DNA from: Rhodoferax sp. OV413
GTDB lineage: Bacteria > Pseudomonadota > Gammaproteobacteria > Pseudomonadales > Pseudohongiellaceae
Direction: 5' to 3'
NCBI GenBank assembly: GCA_943330915.2
Contig: CALQJO020000009.1
Coordinates: 1 to 61,785, forward strand
DNA: 61,785 bases
Part shown: positions 25,690 to 37,194 of the stretch, in pieces
Numbering within the stretch: position 1 is the first letter of the stretch
How the letters are laid out: each line of letters opens with the position of its first letter
The notes under the pieces: generated by a model
Seen by the model: only the letters and a program-made list of their open reading frames with translations
Told to the model about the DNA's origin: nothing
Database searches by the model: none
Program-made: the position numbers and the translations under genes

Positions 25690-27804
25690 ATGAGCGCAAC
25701 TTCCAACCCTTCTAATCTGCCTGATCGGGCGCAGTTTCCTGTTCAACATTTCAGACATTGGCGACTCACCCACGATCGAGACAACATCCTGTACGCGCGC
25801 CTGGATCGCGCGGGTGAGCGTGTTAATGCGCTGTCCCGCGAAGTACTGGAAGAATTTGACCGCCTGATCAGTCTGGTTGAGCGCGAGGCGCCGCGTGGAC
25901 TGGTGTTGATGTCAGGCAAGAGCACCGGCTTTGTCTTCGGCGCCGATGTCCGCGAATTTGATGGTTTCACCTCTGCAGAGGCGGTTACCGCTGAAATCAA
26001 CCGTGTTCACGAGATGTTTAATCGACTGGAAAGACTGGATTGCATCACCGTTGCGGCCATTGAGGGTTACTGCCTGGGTGGCGGACTGGAGATGGCGCTG
26101 GCATGCAAATACCGCATAGCCAAGGATGTACCTGAGACGCGCCTGGGTTTTCCGGAAATGCAATTGGGCATTTTCCCCGGCTTTGGTGGCTCCGCCCGCT
26201 CGGTTAAGGTGATGGGAGGCCTGAAGGCCATGGAACTGATGCTGACCGCGCGCCAACTCAAAGCCCGCCCCGCCAAAGCGCTGGGCTTGGTTGATCAGGT
26301 GATCGGACGCCATGAAGAACTGGTGTGGGCTGCGCGTAAAGCTGTGCTCAGCGGCAAAAAAAGCCGTGGCCCGGGCATCATCGGCCGCCTGAGCAATACC
26401 CTGCCAGCGCGTACACTACTCGCCGGTCAGATGCGCAAACAAACACAACGCAAAGCGAGGGCCGAGCACTATCCGGCACCTTATAGCCTCATCGATACCT
26501 GGGAAAAATTTGGCGGCAACACATCCAAGATGATGCAGGAAGAAGCCCGCGCCGTCGGCAGGTTGATGGTCTCATCAACGGCTGAAAGTCTGCGCCGGGT
26601 TTTCCGTCTGATGGACCGTCTGAAATCCGAAGGCAAAAGCAGTGATTTCCGAGCACGTCACGTACACGTCATCGGCGCCGGCGTGATGGGCGGCGATATC
26701 GCGGCATGGTGTGTCTTGCGCGGACTGGATGTCAGCCTGCAAGACCGCGAGATGAAGTTTATTAGCCCAGCGCTGAAGCGCGCTGAAATACTCTTCAAAA
26801 AGAAATTGCGCGACCCCGCCAAAGTCAAAGCAGCGCTGGAGCGTTTGCGCCCGGATCCCGACGCGCGATACGTACCCCGCGCTGACGTTGTGATCGAAGC
26901 CATTTACGAGAATGTGGACGCCAAGCAGGCGCTGTTCCGTGATCTTGAACCGCGCATGAAGCCCGGCGCAATCCTCGCCACCAATACCTCCGCCATTCCG
27001 CTGGAAACACTGGCATCCGTACTGAGCAACCCGGCACGTTTGATTGGTCTGCATTTTTTTAACCCGGTTCCGCAAATGCCCTTGGTGGAAGTTGTTTACG
27101 GCGTAAACACTGACGACGCCGAGCGACGCAAAGGAGCAGCCTTTTGTCAGCAGATCAGCCGTTTCCCGTTACCCGTTAAAAGCAGCCCGGGATTTCTGGT
27201 CAACCGTGTACTGGCGCCCTACATGATGACGGCGTTAAAACTGCATGGTGAGGGCATTCCCGCGGAAGCACTCGACGCAGCCGCAGAGGCATTTGGCATG
27301 CCCATGGGCCCGGTGGAACTGGCGGACACGGTGGGGCTGGATGTCTGCCTGATGGTGACAGGTGTCCTGCAATCAGATCAAAGTGACTCCGTATCCGCAG
27401 GGACTGCCGAAAAGAAGTTTATTCAGGCGCTGGTCAGTGCCGGCAAGCTTGGCAAGAAGTCCGGATCTGGTCTATACACCTGGAAAAATGGCAAAGCAGT
27501 CAAAAAACCCGGTGTTGCTGACACCTTTAATCTGGCAGACATCGCTGAGCAACTGATCGAAGCCTATACCCGCGAATGTATTGCCGCACTGCAGGAAGGT
27601 GTTGTTGCCGATGAAGATCTGCTGGACGCCGGTATGATTTTTGGCACCGGTTTCGCGCCTTTCCGTGGCGGCCCGCTCTACTACCTGGCGCACAAGGACC
27701 AGCAACCGCTCGTCAGCGATAAGGTAAAAGCGCCGGAACCCGATACATCACCACAGCGCGCTGACCATGCAGACGCTGAACAGGAGACTGAGACCCGTGT
27801 TTAA
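25690..27804 (+). CDS. fadJ: Fatty acid oxidation multifunctional alpha subunit (FadJ-like)
   Basis: This 704-residue enzyme joins enoyl-CoA hydratase and 3-hydroxyacyl-CoA dehydrogenase activities, steps two and three of beta-oxidation. The crotonase half has oxyanion-hole segments (FGADVREF; GYCLGGGLEMALACKYRIA) and the second catalytic Glu in GFPEMQLGIFPGFGG. The dehydrogenase half has the NAD motif VIGAGVMGGDIAAW, catalytic His in GLHFFNPVPQMPLVEVV and the C-terminal helical domain (NRVLAPYM, PMGPVELADTVGLD). It resembles the FadJ/FadB superfamily; the exact ortholog is uncertain. The thiolase gene overlaps its 3' end, so the two form an operon and probably a complex. Confidence 0.9.
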   Translation: MSATSNPSNLPDRAQFPVQHFRHWRLTHDRDNILYARLDRAGERVNALSREVLEEFDRLISLVEREAPRGLVLMSGKSTGFVFGADVREFDGFTSAEAVTAEINRVHEMFNRLERLDCITVAAIEGYCLGGGLEMALACKYRIAKDVPETRLGFPEMQLGIFPGFGGSARSVKVMGGLKAMELMLTARQLKARPAKALGLVDQVIGRHEELVWAARKAVLSGKKSRGPGIIGRLSNTLPARTLLAGQMRKQTQRKARAEHYPAPYSLIDTWEKFGGNTSKMMQEEARAVGRLMVSSTAESLRRVFRLMDRLKSEGKSSDFRARHVHVIGAGVMGGDIAAWCVLRGLDVSLQDREMKFISPALKRAEILFKKKLRDPAKVKAALERLRPDPDARYVPRADVVIEAIYENVDAKQALFRDLEPRMKPGAILATNTSAIPLETLASVLSNPARLIGLHFFNPVPQMPLVEVVYGVNTDDAERRKGAAFCQQISRFPLPVKSSPGFLVNRVLAPYMMTALKLHGEGIPAEALDAAAEAFGMPMGPVELADTVGLDVCLMVTGVLQSDQSDSVSAGTAEKKFIQALVSAGKLGKKSGSGLYTWKNGKAVKKPGVADTFNLADIAEQLIEAYTRECIAALQEGVVADEDLLDAGMIFGTGFAPFRGGPLYYLAHKDQQPLVSDKVKAPEPDTSPQRADHADAEQETETRV

Positions 27805-29092
27805 TTCAGACAAAAACCCACAGACCTTACGCCGGGTTGTCATCGCCGGCGGGGCACGATTGCCGTTTTGCAGATCAAACACGGTGTACGCTGACCTGAG
27901 CAATCTGGACATGCTGGCAGACACGCTTCAACAACTCAGCACTGAGTTTAACCTGGCAGGAAAAAAGATTGATGAGGTGCTTGCGGGTGCGGTCACCAGC
28001 CACAGCAAGGACTGGAACCTGGCGCGTGAAGCCGTGCTGAGCACAGATCTGTCGCCAGCGACACCTGGCACTACCTTGCAGATGGCCTGTGGCACTTCCC
28101 TGCAAGCCGCGTTGATGCTGGCAGCACGTATCGCAACGGGCGAGATCGACAGCGCCATTGCTGCTGGCACTGACACCACCAGTGATGTGCCCATTGTATT
28201 CCAGCGCAAATTTGCACAACGCCTGATCAAGCTCGGGCAAGCGCGCAGCCTGAAGCAGCGCCTGCATGCATTTAAAGGTTTCCGCCTGTCCGAGTTAGCA
28301 CCACGACCTCCAGCCAACGGCGAGCCACGCACCGGTCTCGCGATGGGTGAACATTGTGAATTGATGGCGCGCGAGTGGGGCATCAGCCGTGCCGATCAGG
28401 ATCAACTTGCACTCGAAAGCCACCTAAAAGCCGCCGCTGCCTATGAAGCCGGTTTTTTTGATGGACTGGTCAGTCCTTACCAGGGTGTCAGCCGGGACAA
28501 CAATATCCGCGCTGACAGCTCGTTGGCAAAACTCGCCAGCCTGAAACCTGCGTTCGACAAAAAACACGGCACCTTAACCGCCGGCAACAGTACGCCGCTG
28601 ACCGATGGCGCAGCCGCCGTGCTGTTGTGCAGTGAAGAGTGGGCCGTGTCCAACAACATCCCGATTCGCGCCTTCCTGGTCTGCGGCCGCAGCAGTGCGG
28701 TTAATTTTGTTGATGGTGAAGGCCTGCTGATGGCGCCCACCGTTGCCGTCAGTGAACTGCTGCAGATGAACGGCCTGGCGCTGCAGGACTTTGACTGTTA
28801 TGAAATTCATGAAGCTTTTGCGGCGCAAGCCTTATGCACACTCAAGGCCTGGGAAGATGAAAATTTCTGCCGCGAAAAACTGGGACGTGACACCGCACTG
28901 GGCGCAATCGACCGCAGCCGCATGAACATCAAAGGTGGCTCATTGGCGTTTGGGCATCCGTTTGCGGCAACCGGAGCGCGCATCCTGGGGACACTGGCAG
29001 CAATCCTGGAGGAAAAAGGCCAGGGTCGTGGATTGATTTCCGTCTGTACGGCCGGAGGCATGGGGGTTGCTGCGATAGTGGAGCGACCTTGA
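27767..29092 (+). CDS. fadI: Acetyl-CoA C-acyltransferase (thiolase, FadI-like)
   Basis: This enzyme is the beta subunit partner of the preceding protein and performs thiolytic cleavage of 3-ketoacyl-CoA. The nucleophile Cys lies in MACGTSLQAALMLA, followed by the thiolase blocks TAGNSTPLTDGAAAVL, YEIHEAFAAQAL (catalytic His), GGSLAFGHPFAATGAR (second His) and the acid/base Cys in VCTAGGMG. Length is 441 residues. ATG 27767 overlaps the upstream gene by 38 nt; GTG 27797, preceded by AGGAG at 27782-27786 and overlapping the stop by only 8 nt, is a good alternative start that loses ten residues. Confidence 0.92.
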   Translation: MQTLNRRLRPVFNSDKNPQTLRRVVIAGGARLPFCRSNTVYADLSNLDMLADTLQQLSTEFNLAGKKIDEVLAGAVTSHSKDWNLAREAVLSTDLSPATPGTTLQMACGTSLQAALMLAARIATGEIDSAIAAGTDTTSDVPIVFQRKFAQRLIKLGQARSLKQRLHAFKGFRLSELAPRPPANGEPRTGLAMGEHCELMAREWGISRADQDQLALESHLKAAAAYEAGFFDGLVSPYQGVSRDNNIRADSSLAKLASLKPAFDKKHGTLTAGNSTPLTDGAAAVLLCSEEWAVSNNIPIRAFLVCGRSSAVNFVDGEGLLMAPTVAVSELLQMNGLALQDFDCYEIHEAFAAQALCTLKAWEDENFCREKLGRDTALGAIDRSRMNIKGGSLAFGHPFAATGARILGTLAAILEEKGQGRGLISVCTAGGMGVAAIVERP

Positions 29093-29275
29093 GTGTTGCC
29101 GCACTACTAGCAGCAGTACCGGCCTGCGGCAGCCGCTAGGCTTCCCGGTCGAACAGACTGGTGATGCCTACCGTCAGTGTTGTGTGGTCAAACTTCAATT
29201 TTCCGGAGTGACACGCGGTGTGGCGTATAAAGACATTATCCTATCGCCGCCTGTGTAATTTTGTATTCAGAGAGA

Positions 29276-29311
29276 AGCAGGACATACACAACAAGGGGTG
29301 TATGTCCTGCT
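29276..29311. terminator. Terminator hairpin between convergent genes
   Basis: A 14-bp perfect stem (29276-29289 with 29298-29311; AGCAGGACATACAC on the left) encloses an 8-nt loop and is followed by ATTTATC. It lies between the thiolase gene and the convergent hydrolase gene. The long perfect stem is convincing, the U-tract is short. The rest of 29093-29345 shows nothing recognisable. Confidence 0.65.
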
Positions 29312-29345
29312 ATTTATCGCGGTAGAGATCAGCCGGCAGGCCTGA

Positions 29346-30386
29346 TCACCAGCCTGTGCGGGCAGGCTGCTCAGGATCTGAACGCAAAAAAGCGATCAGG
29401 TCGGCATGGTATTGTTCCGGATATTCAAAATGCGGATTATGGCCAATGCCCGGGTACAAGGTGAGCTCGGCATTCTGCAGCGTTTCAGCCACCATACGCG
29501 CCTGACCAGCAAAATCCGGTGTCAGTCGATCGTCAGCGCCGCCCAGTACCAGTGATTTTGTACCGATGTGTTGCCAATCATAAACCACGGGGTCAATGAA
29601 CAGGATGGCCTGCTGCCAGGCACGAATTTTAGCCAGCAATGGCCAGTCAGCGCTCAGTGTCTGACCATATTGCATTCTGACAAACTCAAGGTATTCAGGC
29701 TTGATATCGGTGTTGTAGTAACGCATGTGATTGGCCAGAATGGACTGATAGGTGGTGCTGGACTCAGTCCGGATAGCAGCCTCTTCAATATCACCCCAAG
29801 GGCGACCCTGGCGCTGGTCTGTCATACCAATCTGGTTAACCAGCACCATGTGCGAAACGTTGTCCGGATAGGTCATGGTGAACCGTGCCGCCAGCATACC
29901 GCCCATGGAATGGCCGACAATCGCCGCCTTTTCGATACCCAGATGATCCAGCAGACGCTTGGAATCGGTTGCAAATATATGCAGGTTGTACGGAATATCC
30001 ATTTTGGAAGACTTGCCGTAACCAATACGATCCGGCACTACCACGCGGAAACCCGCTTCGGTCAGCGCCGTAATCGTAGGACCAAAACCGATGCCGCCAA
30101 AATTCATGCCGTGAAACAGCATGGCGGTCTGGCCATTTGCCTGCCCAACAGGGGCAACATCCATATAGGCCATGTTGCCGCGTTTGCCAAAATGGGTAAC
30201 CGGCAGAAAATGCACCGGGTGGGGATAAGGTATTTCATCCATGGTTGAAGAGATGGGGCCCCAATCAGCGGGCGGCTCACTTGGAGGAGTGCCACCTTGG
30301 GCCAAAACACTGCCCGCTGACAGAGATAAACCCGCCGCAAGCACCCATGCGCTGACTGATTTCAGCATAAACAACGTTCTAGACAT
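29346..30386 (-). CDS. Secreted alpha/beta hydrolase
   Basis: This 346-residue protein has a signal peptide (MSRTLFMLKSVSAWVLAAG to about SVLAQ). The alpha/beta hydrolase core shows the oxyanion block MLFHGMNFGG, the nucleophile elbow VGHSMGGMLAARF, the acid in LGGADDRLTP and the His in YPGIGHNPHFEYPE. It is related to epoxide hydrolase, haloperoxidase and esterase families; the substrate cannot be told. The frame is open upstream to 30425, but ATG 30386 has AAGAGGA seven bases upstream and gives a normal signal peptide. The start lies 39 nt from the antiporter gene on the same strand. Confidence 0.87.
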   Translation of the reverse strand: MSRTLFMLKSVSAWVLAAGLSLSAGSVLAQGGTPPSEPPADWGPISSTMDEIPYPHPVHFLPVTHFGKRGNMAYMDVAPVGQANGQTAMLFHGMNFGGIGFGPTITALTEAGFRVVVPDRIGYGKSSKMDIPYNLHIFATDSKRLLDHLGIEKAAIVGHSMGGMLAARFTMTYPDNVSHMVLVNQIGMTDQRQGRPWGDIEEAAIRTESSTTYQSILANHMRYYNTDIKPEYLEFVRMQYGQTLSADWPLLAKIRAWQQAILFIDPVVYDWQHIGTKSLVLGGADDRLTPDFAGQARMVAETLQNAELTLYPGIGHNPHFEYPEQYHADLIAFLRSDPEQPARTGW

Positions 30387-30425
30387 ATCGGAGTCCTCTT
30401 TGATTTTTTTTGTCACTTGAGTCAA

Positions 30426-32147
30426 TCACGCAATTTTCAAACCTATACGTTTTACCCTGCCGTCTTCTATATCGGCAATCGTCCACACAAACCCCTGCCA
30501 TTCGGCCTGATCACCCAGCACAGGCTTTCCTCCCATTCTAGCGGTCAGAAAGTCTCCGATCGACAGAGACGCGATCAACGGATCGGGCTGCAAGCCATAG
30601 ATGGGAGCCAGATCCCTGATATTGGCAGCGGCGTCCAGAATAAAATCACCAAAGAACCTGTCGTCCAGGCCTTTTTCCGGGGCTACGCTGAACAGCTTGC
30701 CCAGCGCCAGCAAGTCATGTTCGTGCCCGACAATACAGAGAATATCGTCGGCCAGCAATCGTGTACTGCCAGTGGGGTGCAGCAACTCCCTGCCACGGAA
30801 CAATGCAGCGATACGCGTCCCCTCTGGCATCCGCAAACCGCGCAGCTCTTTGCCAATGCACCACTTTTCGGCGCCAAGCCGGTAAACAAACAACTCCCAT
30901 TCACTGGTCGGATGAATCTCCAGGCCCGCTCTAGAAATCGGCTTGGGTTGTGAGGGAACCTGTACTTTGGCAAGGCGAGTTGCCAGAGGGATTGAACTGC
31001 CTTGCAACAACAGAGATACCAACACCACAAAAAATGCCAGATTGAAGTACAACTGGGCATTGGGTAATCCGGCCATAATCGGGTAAACCGCCAGGATTAT
31101 CGGCACAGCGCCGCGCAGGCCCAACCATGAAATATACCAACGTTCACGGGTCTTGAATCGACTGAAGGGTAGCAGACTGAGAAACACTGCCAGAGGCCGC
31201 GCCACAAAAATCATCCACAAAGCCAGCAGTAAGCCCGGAATAGCAATCGGTAATAAATCGGACGGGGTTATCAACAACCCCAGTATCAGGAACATGCTGA
31301 TCTGACTTAACCACGCCATTCCATCCATGACACTGAGGATCGATGGGCGGCTGCGCAGCGGTCTGTTGCCAAGGTACAACCCTGCGATGTAAATCGCCAG
31401 GAACCCACTGCCGCCGACATTGGCGGTTAAAGCAAAAATGAATAAACCTCCACTGATTGCCAACAGTGGATACAGGCCATTTGCCAGGGTTGAACGATTG
31501 ATGAGTTGCATCAGCAGATAGCCGCCTGCACCTCCGAGCATGACACCCAAACCAAATTGTTGTACCAGCATCACCAGAAAGGACCAGGCTGATACCGGCT
31601 CAGCGCTGATAGTTTTTGCGACAATCTCAATCAGTGCAATGGTCAGAAAGATGGCCATTGGGTCATTGCTGCCCGACTCAATTTCCAAGGTCGCTCGCAC
31701 CCGTTCATTGATATTACGGCCACCCAACAGCGAGAATACCGCAGCCGCATCAGTTGAACCGACAATCGCGCCGATTAACAGCCCTTGCAGCAGATTAACA
31801 TCGAACAACCAGCTAGCCAAGCCACCGGTAAGCACCGCTGTCACAATCACGCCTATGCTAGCGAGCGACAACGCCGGGCCCAAAGCTACTTTGAAGGTGG
31901 CTGTTTTGGTACGCAGCCCTCCGTCAAACAGAATAACTGCCAAAGCCAGATTGCTCACTACAAACGAGAGTGAATAGTCATCAAACAAAATACCGCCAAT
32001 ACCATCCTCGCCGGCCAGCATGCCAACGCCGAGGAAGATCAACAGAATCGGAATGCCAAACCTCGAAGAGACGGCGCTGACCAATACACTGAAACCGACC
32101 AGCAGTGAGCCGATCAGGAACAGTGAGTTCATGGTCAGGAGATCCAT
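30426..32147 (-). CDS. nhaP2: Potassium/proton antiporter, NhaP2 (CvrA) type
   Basis: This inner-membrane CPA1 antiporter of 573 residues exchanges K+ (or Na+) for H+ and helps osmotic and pH balance. About 12-13 hydrophobic helices fill residues 5-390, including the Asp-bearing [14 protein letters not shown] and [14 protein letters not shown]. The cytoplasmic part carries a TrkA-C (RCK_C) regulatory domain (about 405-480) and a C-terminal CorC-HlyC-like domain (about 490-570), the NhaP2 architecture. AAAGGGC six bases before ATG 32147 supports the start. Confidence 0.92.
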   Translation of the reverse strand: MDLLTMNSLFLIGSLLVGFSVLVSAVSSRFGIPILLIFLGVGMLAGEDGIGGILFDDYSLSFVVSNLALAVILFDGGLRTKTATFKVALGPALSLASIGVIVTAVLTGGLASWLFDVNLLQGLLIGAIVGSTDAAAVFSLLGGRNINERVRATLEIESGSNDPMAIFLTIALIEIVAKTISAEPVSAWSFLVMLVQQFGLGVMLGGAGGYLLMQLINRSTLANGLYPLLAISGGLFIFALTANVGGSGFLAIYIAGLYLGNRPLRSRPSILSVMDGMAWLSQISMFLILGLLITPSDLLPIAIPGLLLALWMIFVARPLAVFLSLLPFSRFKTRERWYISWLGLRGAVPIILAVYPIMAGLPNAQLYFNLAFFVVLVSLLLQGSSIPLATRLAKVQVPSQPKPISRAGLEIHPTSEWELFVYRLGAEKWCIGKELRGLRMPEGTRIAALFRGRELLHPTGSTRLLADDILCIVGHEHDLLALGKLFSVAPEKGLDDRFFGDFILDAAANIRDLAPIYGLQPDPLIASLSIGDFLTARMGGKPVLGDQAEWQGFVWTIADIEDGRVKRIGLKIA

Positions 32148-32209
32148 TCGATTGCCCTTTACGAGGGTTAGCGTGGTCTGTTTACCGCAGAACCGGTAAT
32201 CGCCCCTGA

Positions 32210-33553
<1,344 letters not shown>

Positions 33554-33591
33554 TCAAATCACCCTGTCGCCAGAGCGGCGCGGATTGTATC

Positions 33592-34794
33592 TCAAGCAGG
33601 CTTAAGTTCAACCACCTGCCAGCCCCCCGATGAGTCTGACACGATAGTTCGCGTAGCATTTAATTCATTGATCAAGGTCGAATCCGGCATACCATCGCCC
33701 AGATTGCTGACGACCACATGGCCATCGGCTCTGAGCGTTGATACCAGAGCGAGCAACCCGGGATCATCCAGATCGGGGGCTAGAATAGCACAGCGTCGCG
33801 GATACTCCCTGTTGCTAAGTCGCGCCAGTGTTTTTAAATCAGCATCAAAACCGGATGCCGGTCGAGCACGGCCAAACACCTCGCCAATATCATCATAACG
33901 ACCACCTTTGGCTATCTCGCTGCCGTGAGCGGGATTGTACGCCGCGAACACGATGCCCGTGTGATACTGATACCCACGCAGTTCCGACAGGTCAAAACCT
34001 AATGTTACCTCCGGCAAACGCAGTTTTACCCGCTCCGCGATCTGACTGAGCTCAGACAAGGCGGTGCGCACAGACGCAGGCGCATTAGCAAAAATGTCCT
34101 TGGCACTGGCCAGAACACTGGCATCACCACTGAGTCGCGACAATGACCTGAGCATGCCGCTCAAGGCCTGATCGGTCAATTGTTGTTCCAGCAGGCTATC
34201 CACTTTGCTGTAGGCTTTGCGTTGCACCAGATCAAAGAGCTCACTTTCTGCGTCTTTATCAAGCGCTGCGGCTGCCAGCAGGTTCCTGAAAATGCCCACG
34301 TGTCCCAGCACAATATGCACGTGGCTTATACCGGCAAGGCGCAAGGTTTCTGCCATCAGAACAATCAGTTCAACATCGCAGGCAACGCCCGGATGCCCGA
34401 ATAATTCTGCGCCAATGCGTATTGGGGCTCTGGAACTCAGTAATCCACGGGGCAGTGTATGCAAGACACTGTCTGCGTAACACAGACGTACCGGGCCATT
34501 ACGATGCAGATTACGGGCGTCAATTCGCGCAACTTGCGGCGTAATGTCCGCCCGCACGCCCATCATGCGCCCGCTGAGCTGGTCTGTAATTTTGAAGGTA
34601 TGTATATCAAGGTCGTGAGAAGAACCGACCAGAAGAGAATCCAGAAATTCGATCAGCGGTGTTATGACAAGTTCATAACCCCAGCTTTGATAAAGATCGA
34701 GGATATCGCGACGCAGTGTTTCCAGCATCAGCGCCTGTGGAGGCAACACCTCCTCAACGCCCTCTGGCAATAGCCAGCGGTCAGCACGTGTCAT
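33592..34794 (-). CDS. hisZ: ATP phosphoribosyltransferase regulatory subunit
   Basis: This is a catalytically inactive paralogue of histidyl-tRNA synthetase that joins short-form HisG to start histidine biosynthesis. The N-terminus (DRWLLPEGVEEVLPPQA) and GRMMGVRADITPQVARI with LCYADSVLHT are typical of HisZ; the HisRS anticodon domain is absent and the C-terminal part is short. Length is 400 residues. hisG is not in the window. It lies between hflC and purA. Confidence 0.93.
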   Translation of the reverse strand: MTRADRWLLPEGVEEVLPPQALMLETLRRDILDLYQSWGYELVITPLIEFLDSLLVGSSHDLDIHTFKITDQLSGRMMGVRADITPQVARIDARNLHRNGPVRLCYADSVLHTLPRGLLSSRAPIRIGAELFGHPGVACDVELIVLMAETLRLAGISHVHIVLGHVGIFRNLLAAAALDKDAESELFDLVQRKAYSKVDSLLEQQLTDQALSGMLRSLSRLSGDASVLASAKDIFANAPASVRTALSELSQIAERVKLRLPEVTLGFDLSELRGYQYHTGIVFAAYNPAHGSEIAKGGRYDDIGEVFGRARPASGFDADLKTLARLSNREYPRRCAILAPDLDDPGLLALVSTLRADGHVVVSNLGDGMPDSTLINELNATRTIVSDSSGGWQVVELKPA

Positions 34795-34944
34795 AATGTT
34801 TTCCTGCGCAGTTTCCCGACCCTGTCTGTTGATCTTGTCTTCCTTGAGGTCTTCACACCAGGCCCTCAGAGCGAGTTCCGGCTGGCGGCCAGGCTAAACT
34901 GCACAGCCGTTCCCGGCCAGCAGTCAGCCTGCTCTATCGATTGC

Positions 34945-35811
34945 TTAAGGCATTGCATCACTGCGCAGATACTTGAAGTAATCGCTATCCGGTTGCATCA
35001 ACAAAACATCGCTTTTGGAGTTGAATGTGTCCCGGTAAGAATTCAGGCTGCGCGTAAACGAGTAGAACTCTGGATCCTTGGTAAAGGCGCTGGCATAGAT
35101 TGAAGATGCCTGGGCATCGCCCTCACCTCGCACAAGTTCAGAATCGCGGTAAGCCTCCACCAGCAGAACGGCTTCCTGGCGATCAGCATCTGCTTCAATA
35201 CCAATAGCAAGCTCGTTACCACGTGAGCGCAGCTGCTGCGCTTCACGCTGACGCTCAGACGTCATCCGCTCGTATACAGAGGAGCGCACATCATCAGGCA
35301 AATCGATACGCTTAACCCGCACGTCGATGACTTCGATGCCATATTCCTGAGCTGTGTAGGTGTTGAGCTCTTCAGTCAGTTGCTGCATCAGCGAGTCACG
35401 CTGGCCTGAAACAACTTCCTGGAGATCGCGTTCACCAAATTTGTTTCGCAGACCGTCGTTCACACGCTGGGCCAACAGCGAATTTGCTCTGGACTCGTCA
35501 CCGGACGTTGCCGTGTAAAACCGCTCCACATCGACAATTCTCCACATGGCGTACGAGTCAACCAGCAGCGCTTTCTGCTCAAGAGTCAGGTATCGCTGCG
35601 GAGTAGCGTCAACAGTGAGTACTCGAGCGTCAAATTTGCGTACGGTATTGACGTACGGAATCTTGAAGTGCAGACCCGGTGGAATATCAGTCCGCACCAT
35701 ATCTCCGAACTGCAGCATCACTGCGCGCTCGGTCTGACTGACTACAAACATCGAGTTAGACGCAATGGTCACAAAGAGAAACAACACAATTCCAAACACT
35801 GTATTTTTCAT
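34945..35811 (-). CDS. hflC: HflC, FtsH-modulating SPFH protein
   Basis: HflC forms with HflK a large periplasmic cage that modulates the FtsH protease. One N-terminal membrane anchor (IVLFLFVTIASNSMFVV) is followed by the SPFH/band-7 domain (QTERAVMLQFGDMVRTDIPP) and a long helical C-terminal part ending SDYFKYLRSDAMP. Length is 288. ATG 35811 overlaps the hflK stop by one base (TAATG), implying coupled translation. About 130 nt separate it from hisZ. Confidence 0.96.
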   Translation of the reverse strand: MKNTVFGIVLFLFVTIASNSMFVVSQTERAVMLQFGDMVRTDIPPGLHFKIPYVNTVRKFDARVLTVDATPQRYLTLEQKALLVDSYAMWRIVDVERFYTATSGDESRANSLLAQRVNDGLRNKFGERDLQEVVSGQRDSLMQQLTEELNTYTAQEYGIEVIDVRVKRIDLPDDVRSSVYERMTSERQREAQQLRSRGNELAIGIEADADRQEAVLLVEAYRDSELVRGEGDAQASSIYASAFTKDPEFYSFTRSLNSYRDTFNSKSDVLLMQPDSDYFKYLRSDAMP

Positions 35812-37061
35812 TAACGTGGTCCTCTTGCTGGAACGGTTTGCACACGGGCACGATCGTCGGTAGTGGACTGGGATGAGAGTTCGCGACCCACCTGATCAGC
35901 CAGTTCGCGAATCTGCTGCGCATTGAGTTGCAAGCGCGATGTTGAATCGGTGATATCCGTGACACCCTGCATCATGCGATCCAGCGGCAAAAACATCATG
36001 TTGTTCCCACCCTCAACATCCACCAGTACTTTGCTGGTATTGCTGAGAACTTCCTGGATAGCATCGATATACAGACGCTCGCGGGTCACCTCCGGCGCAC
36101 GCTCGTACTCGGTCAGCAACTGCTCAAAACGAGACGCCTCACCTTCCGCACGGGCGATTACCTGGTCACGGTAAGCATTGGCCTGCTCTATAATCCGCTG
36201 AGCCTCTCCGCGCGCTTCGGGGATTACCCGGTTTGCGTAGGCAAGAGCCTGGTTCTGAGCGCGCTGTTCGTCTTCACGGGCGCGTATCACGTCATCAAAC
36301 GCCGCTTGCACGGCCATCGGTGGCTGAGCATTCTCGACGTTGACCTGCGTGATCATGATGCCGGTGCTGTAAGCTTCCATGTAGCTTTGGGCGCGGGCCC
36401 GCACTTCAGCAGCGACATCCGCACGACCCTGGGTCAGTACGCGATCCATGGTGGTACTGCCCACTACGTGACGCACTGCAGACTCTACAGCCTGGTCAAG
36501 ACCCAGCTGAGGATCGCGCACCATCACCACGTAATTCATAGGGTCTGCGACAATAAACTGGACCGAAATGGAAACGGTGACGATGTTTTCATCGGTAGTC
36601 AGCATGTCGCTGGCATACGATCGGGTATTGACGCGGGATATGTTGACCTTTTCTACCTGATCGATCAGCGGAGGATTCCAACGCAGTCCAGGCAGAACCA
36701 CTTCGTCGCGAATTTCACCGAACCGCAGAACAACAGCCCGCTCCGCTTCGTCGACAGTGTAAAATCCCAGCGCCGCCCAAACCACAGCCGCCAACACAAC
36801 AAAACCGCCAAGAAGTCCGACAGAAGCGCCTCCGCTAACTGAGCCACCGCCACTACCGCCAGAGCCAGTGCCGCCAGACCCGCTGCCACCTTTACCGCCC
36901 AGCAAACCGTTAACGGTTTTGCTGAGTTTACGAATCATTTCATCGAGGTCTGGTGGCCCTTGGTCGTTGCCTCGACGGCCGCCCCCGTTTCCACCACTGC
37001 CATTTCCACCACCCCAGGGATCGTTACCATTTCCTTTATTTCCGGGTTCATTCCAGGCCAT
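35811..37061 (-). CDS. hflK: HflK, FtsH-modulating SPFH protein
   Basis: This partner of HflC has an N-terminal Gly-rich cytoplasmic segment (NDPWGGGNGSGGNGGGRRG), the conserved GPPDLDEMIRKLS, a second Gly/Ser-rich linker, one transmembrane helix (VGLLGGFVVLAAVVWAALGF) and the SPFH domain (VDEAERAVVLRFGEI). The Ala/Glu/Arg-rich helix (ARGEAQRIIEQANAYRDQVI) forms the cage wall in known structures. At 416 residues it is of usual size. A 133-nt gap separates it from hflX, leaving room for a promoter. Confidence 0.95.
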   Translation of the reverse strand: MAWNEPGNKGNGNDPWGGGNGSGGNGGGRRGNDQGPPDLDEMIRKLSKTVNGLLGGKGGSGSGGTGSGGSGGGSVSGGASVGLLGGFVVLAAVVWAALGFYTVDEAERAVVLRFGEIRDEVVLPGLRWNPPLIDQVEKVNISRVNTRSYASDMLTTDENIVTVSISVQFIVADPMNYVVMVRDPQLGLDQAVESAVRHVVGSTTMDRVLTQGRADVAAEVRARAQSYMEAYSTGIMITQVNVENAQPPMAVQAAFDDVIRAREDEQRAQNQALAYANRVIPEARGEAQRIIEQANAYRDQVIARAEGEASRFEQLLTEYERAPEVTRERLYIDAIQEVLSNTSKVLVDVEGGNNMMFLPLDRMMQGVTDITDSTSRLQLNAQQIRELADQVGRELSSQSTTDDRARVQTVPARGPR

Positions 37062-37194
37062 CGTCTACTCCATACCCATCCGATTCGGGGGCGATTTTAG
37101 CTAATTATGATGTGTAAACACAGCCTTTCAGCTGAATCCATAAAGACTGTTCAAAAACATTGGCACATGCACCGGTAGTTCATGAACAGGACGA

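Noticed and set aside
36840-37030. Gly/Ser-rich repeats in hflK as a mobile or unusual repeat
   Set aside because: Gly-rich N-terminal segments are normal in HflK.
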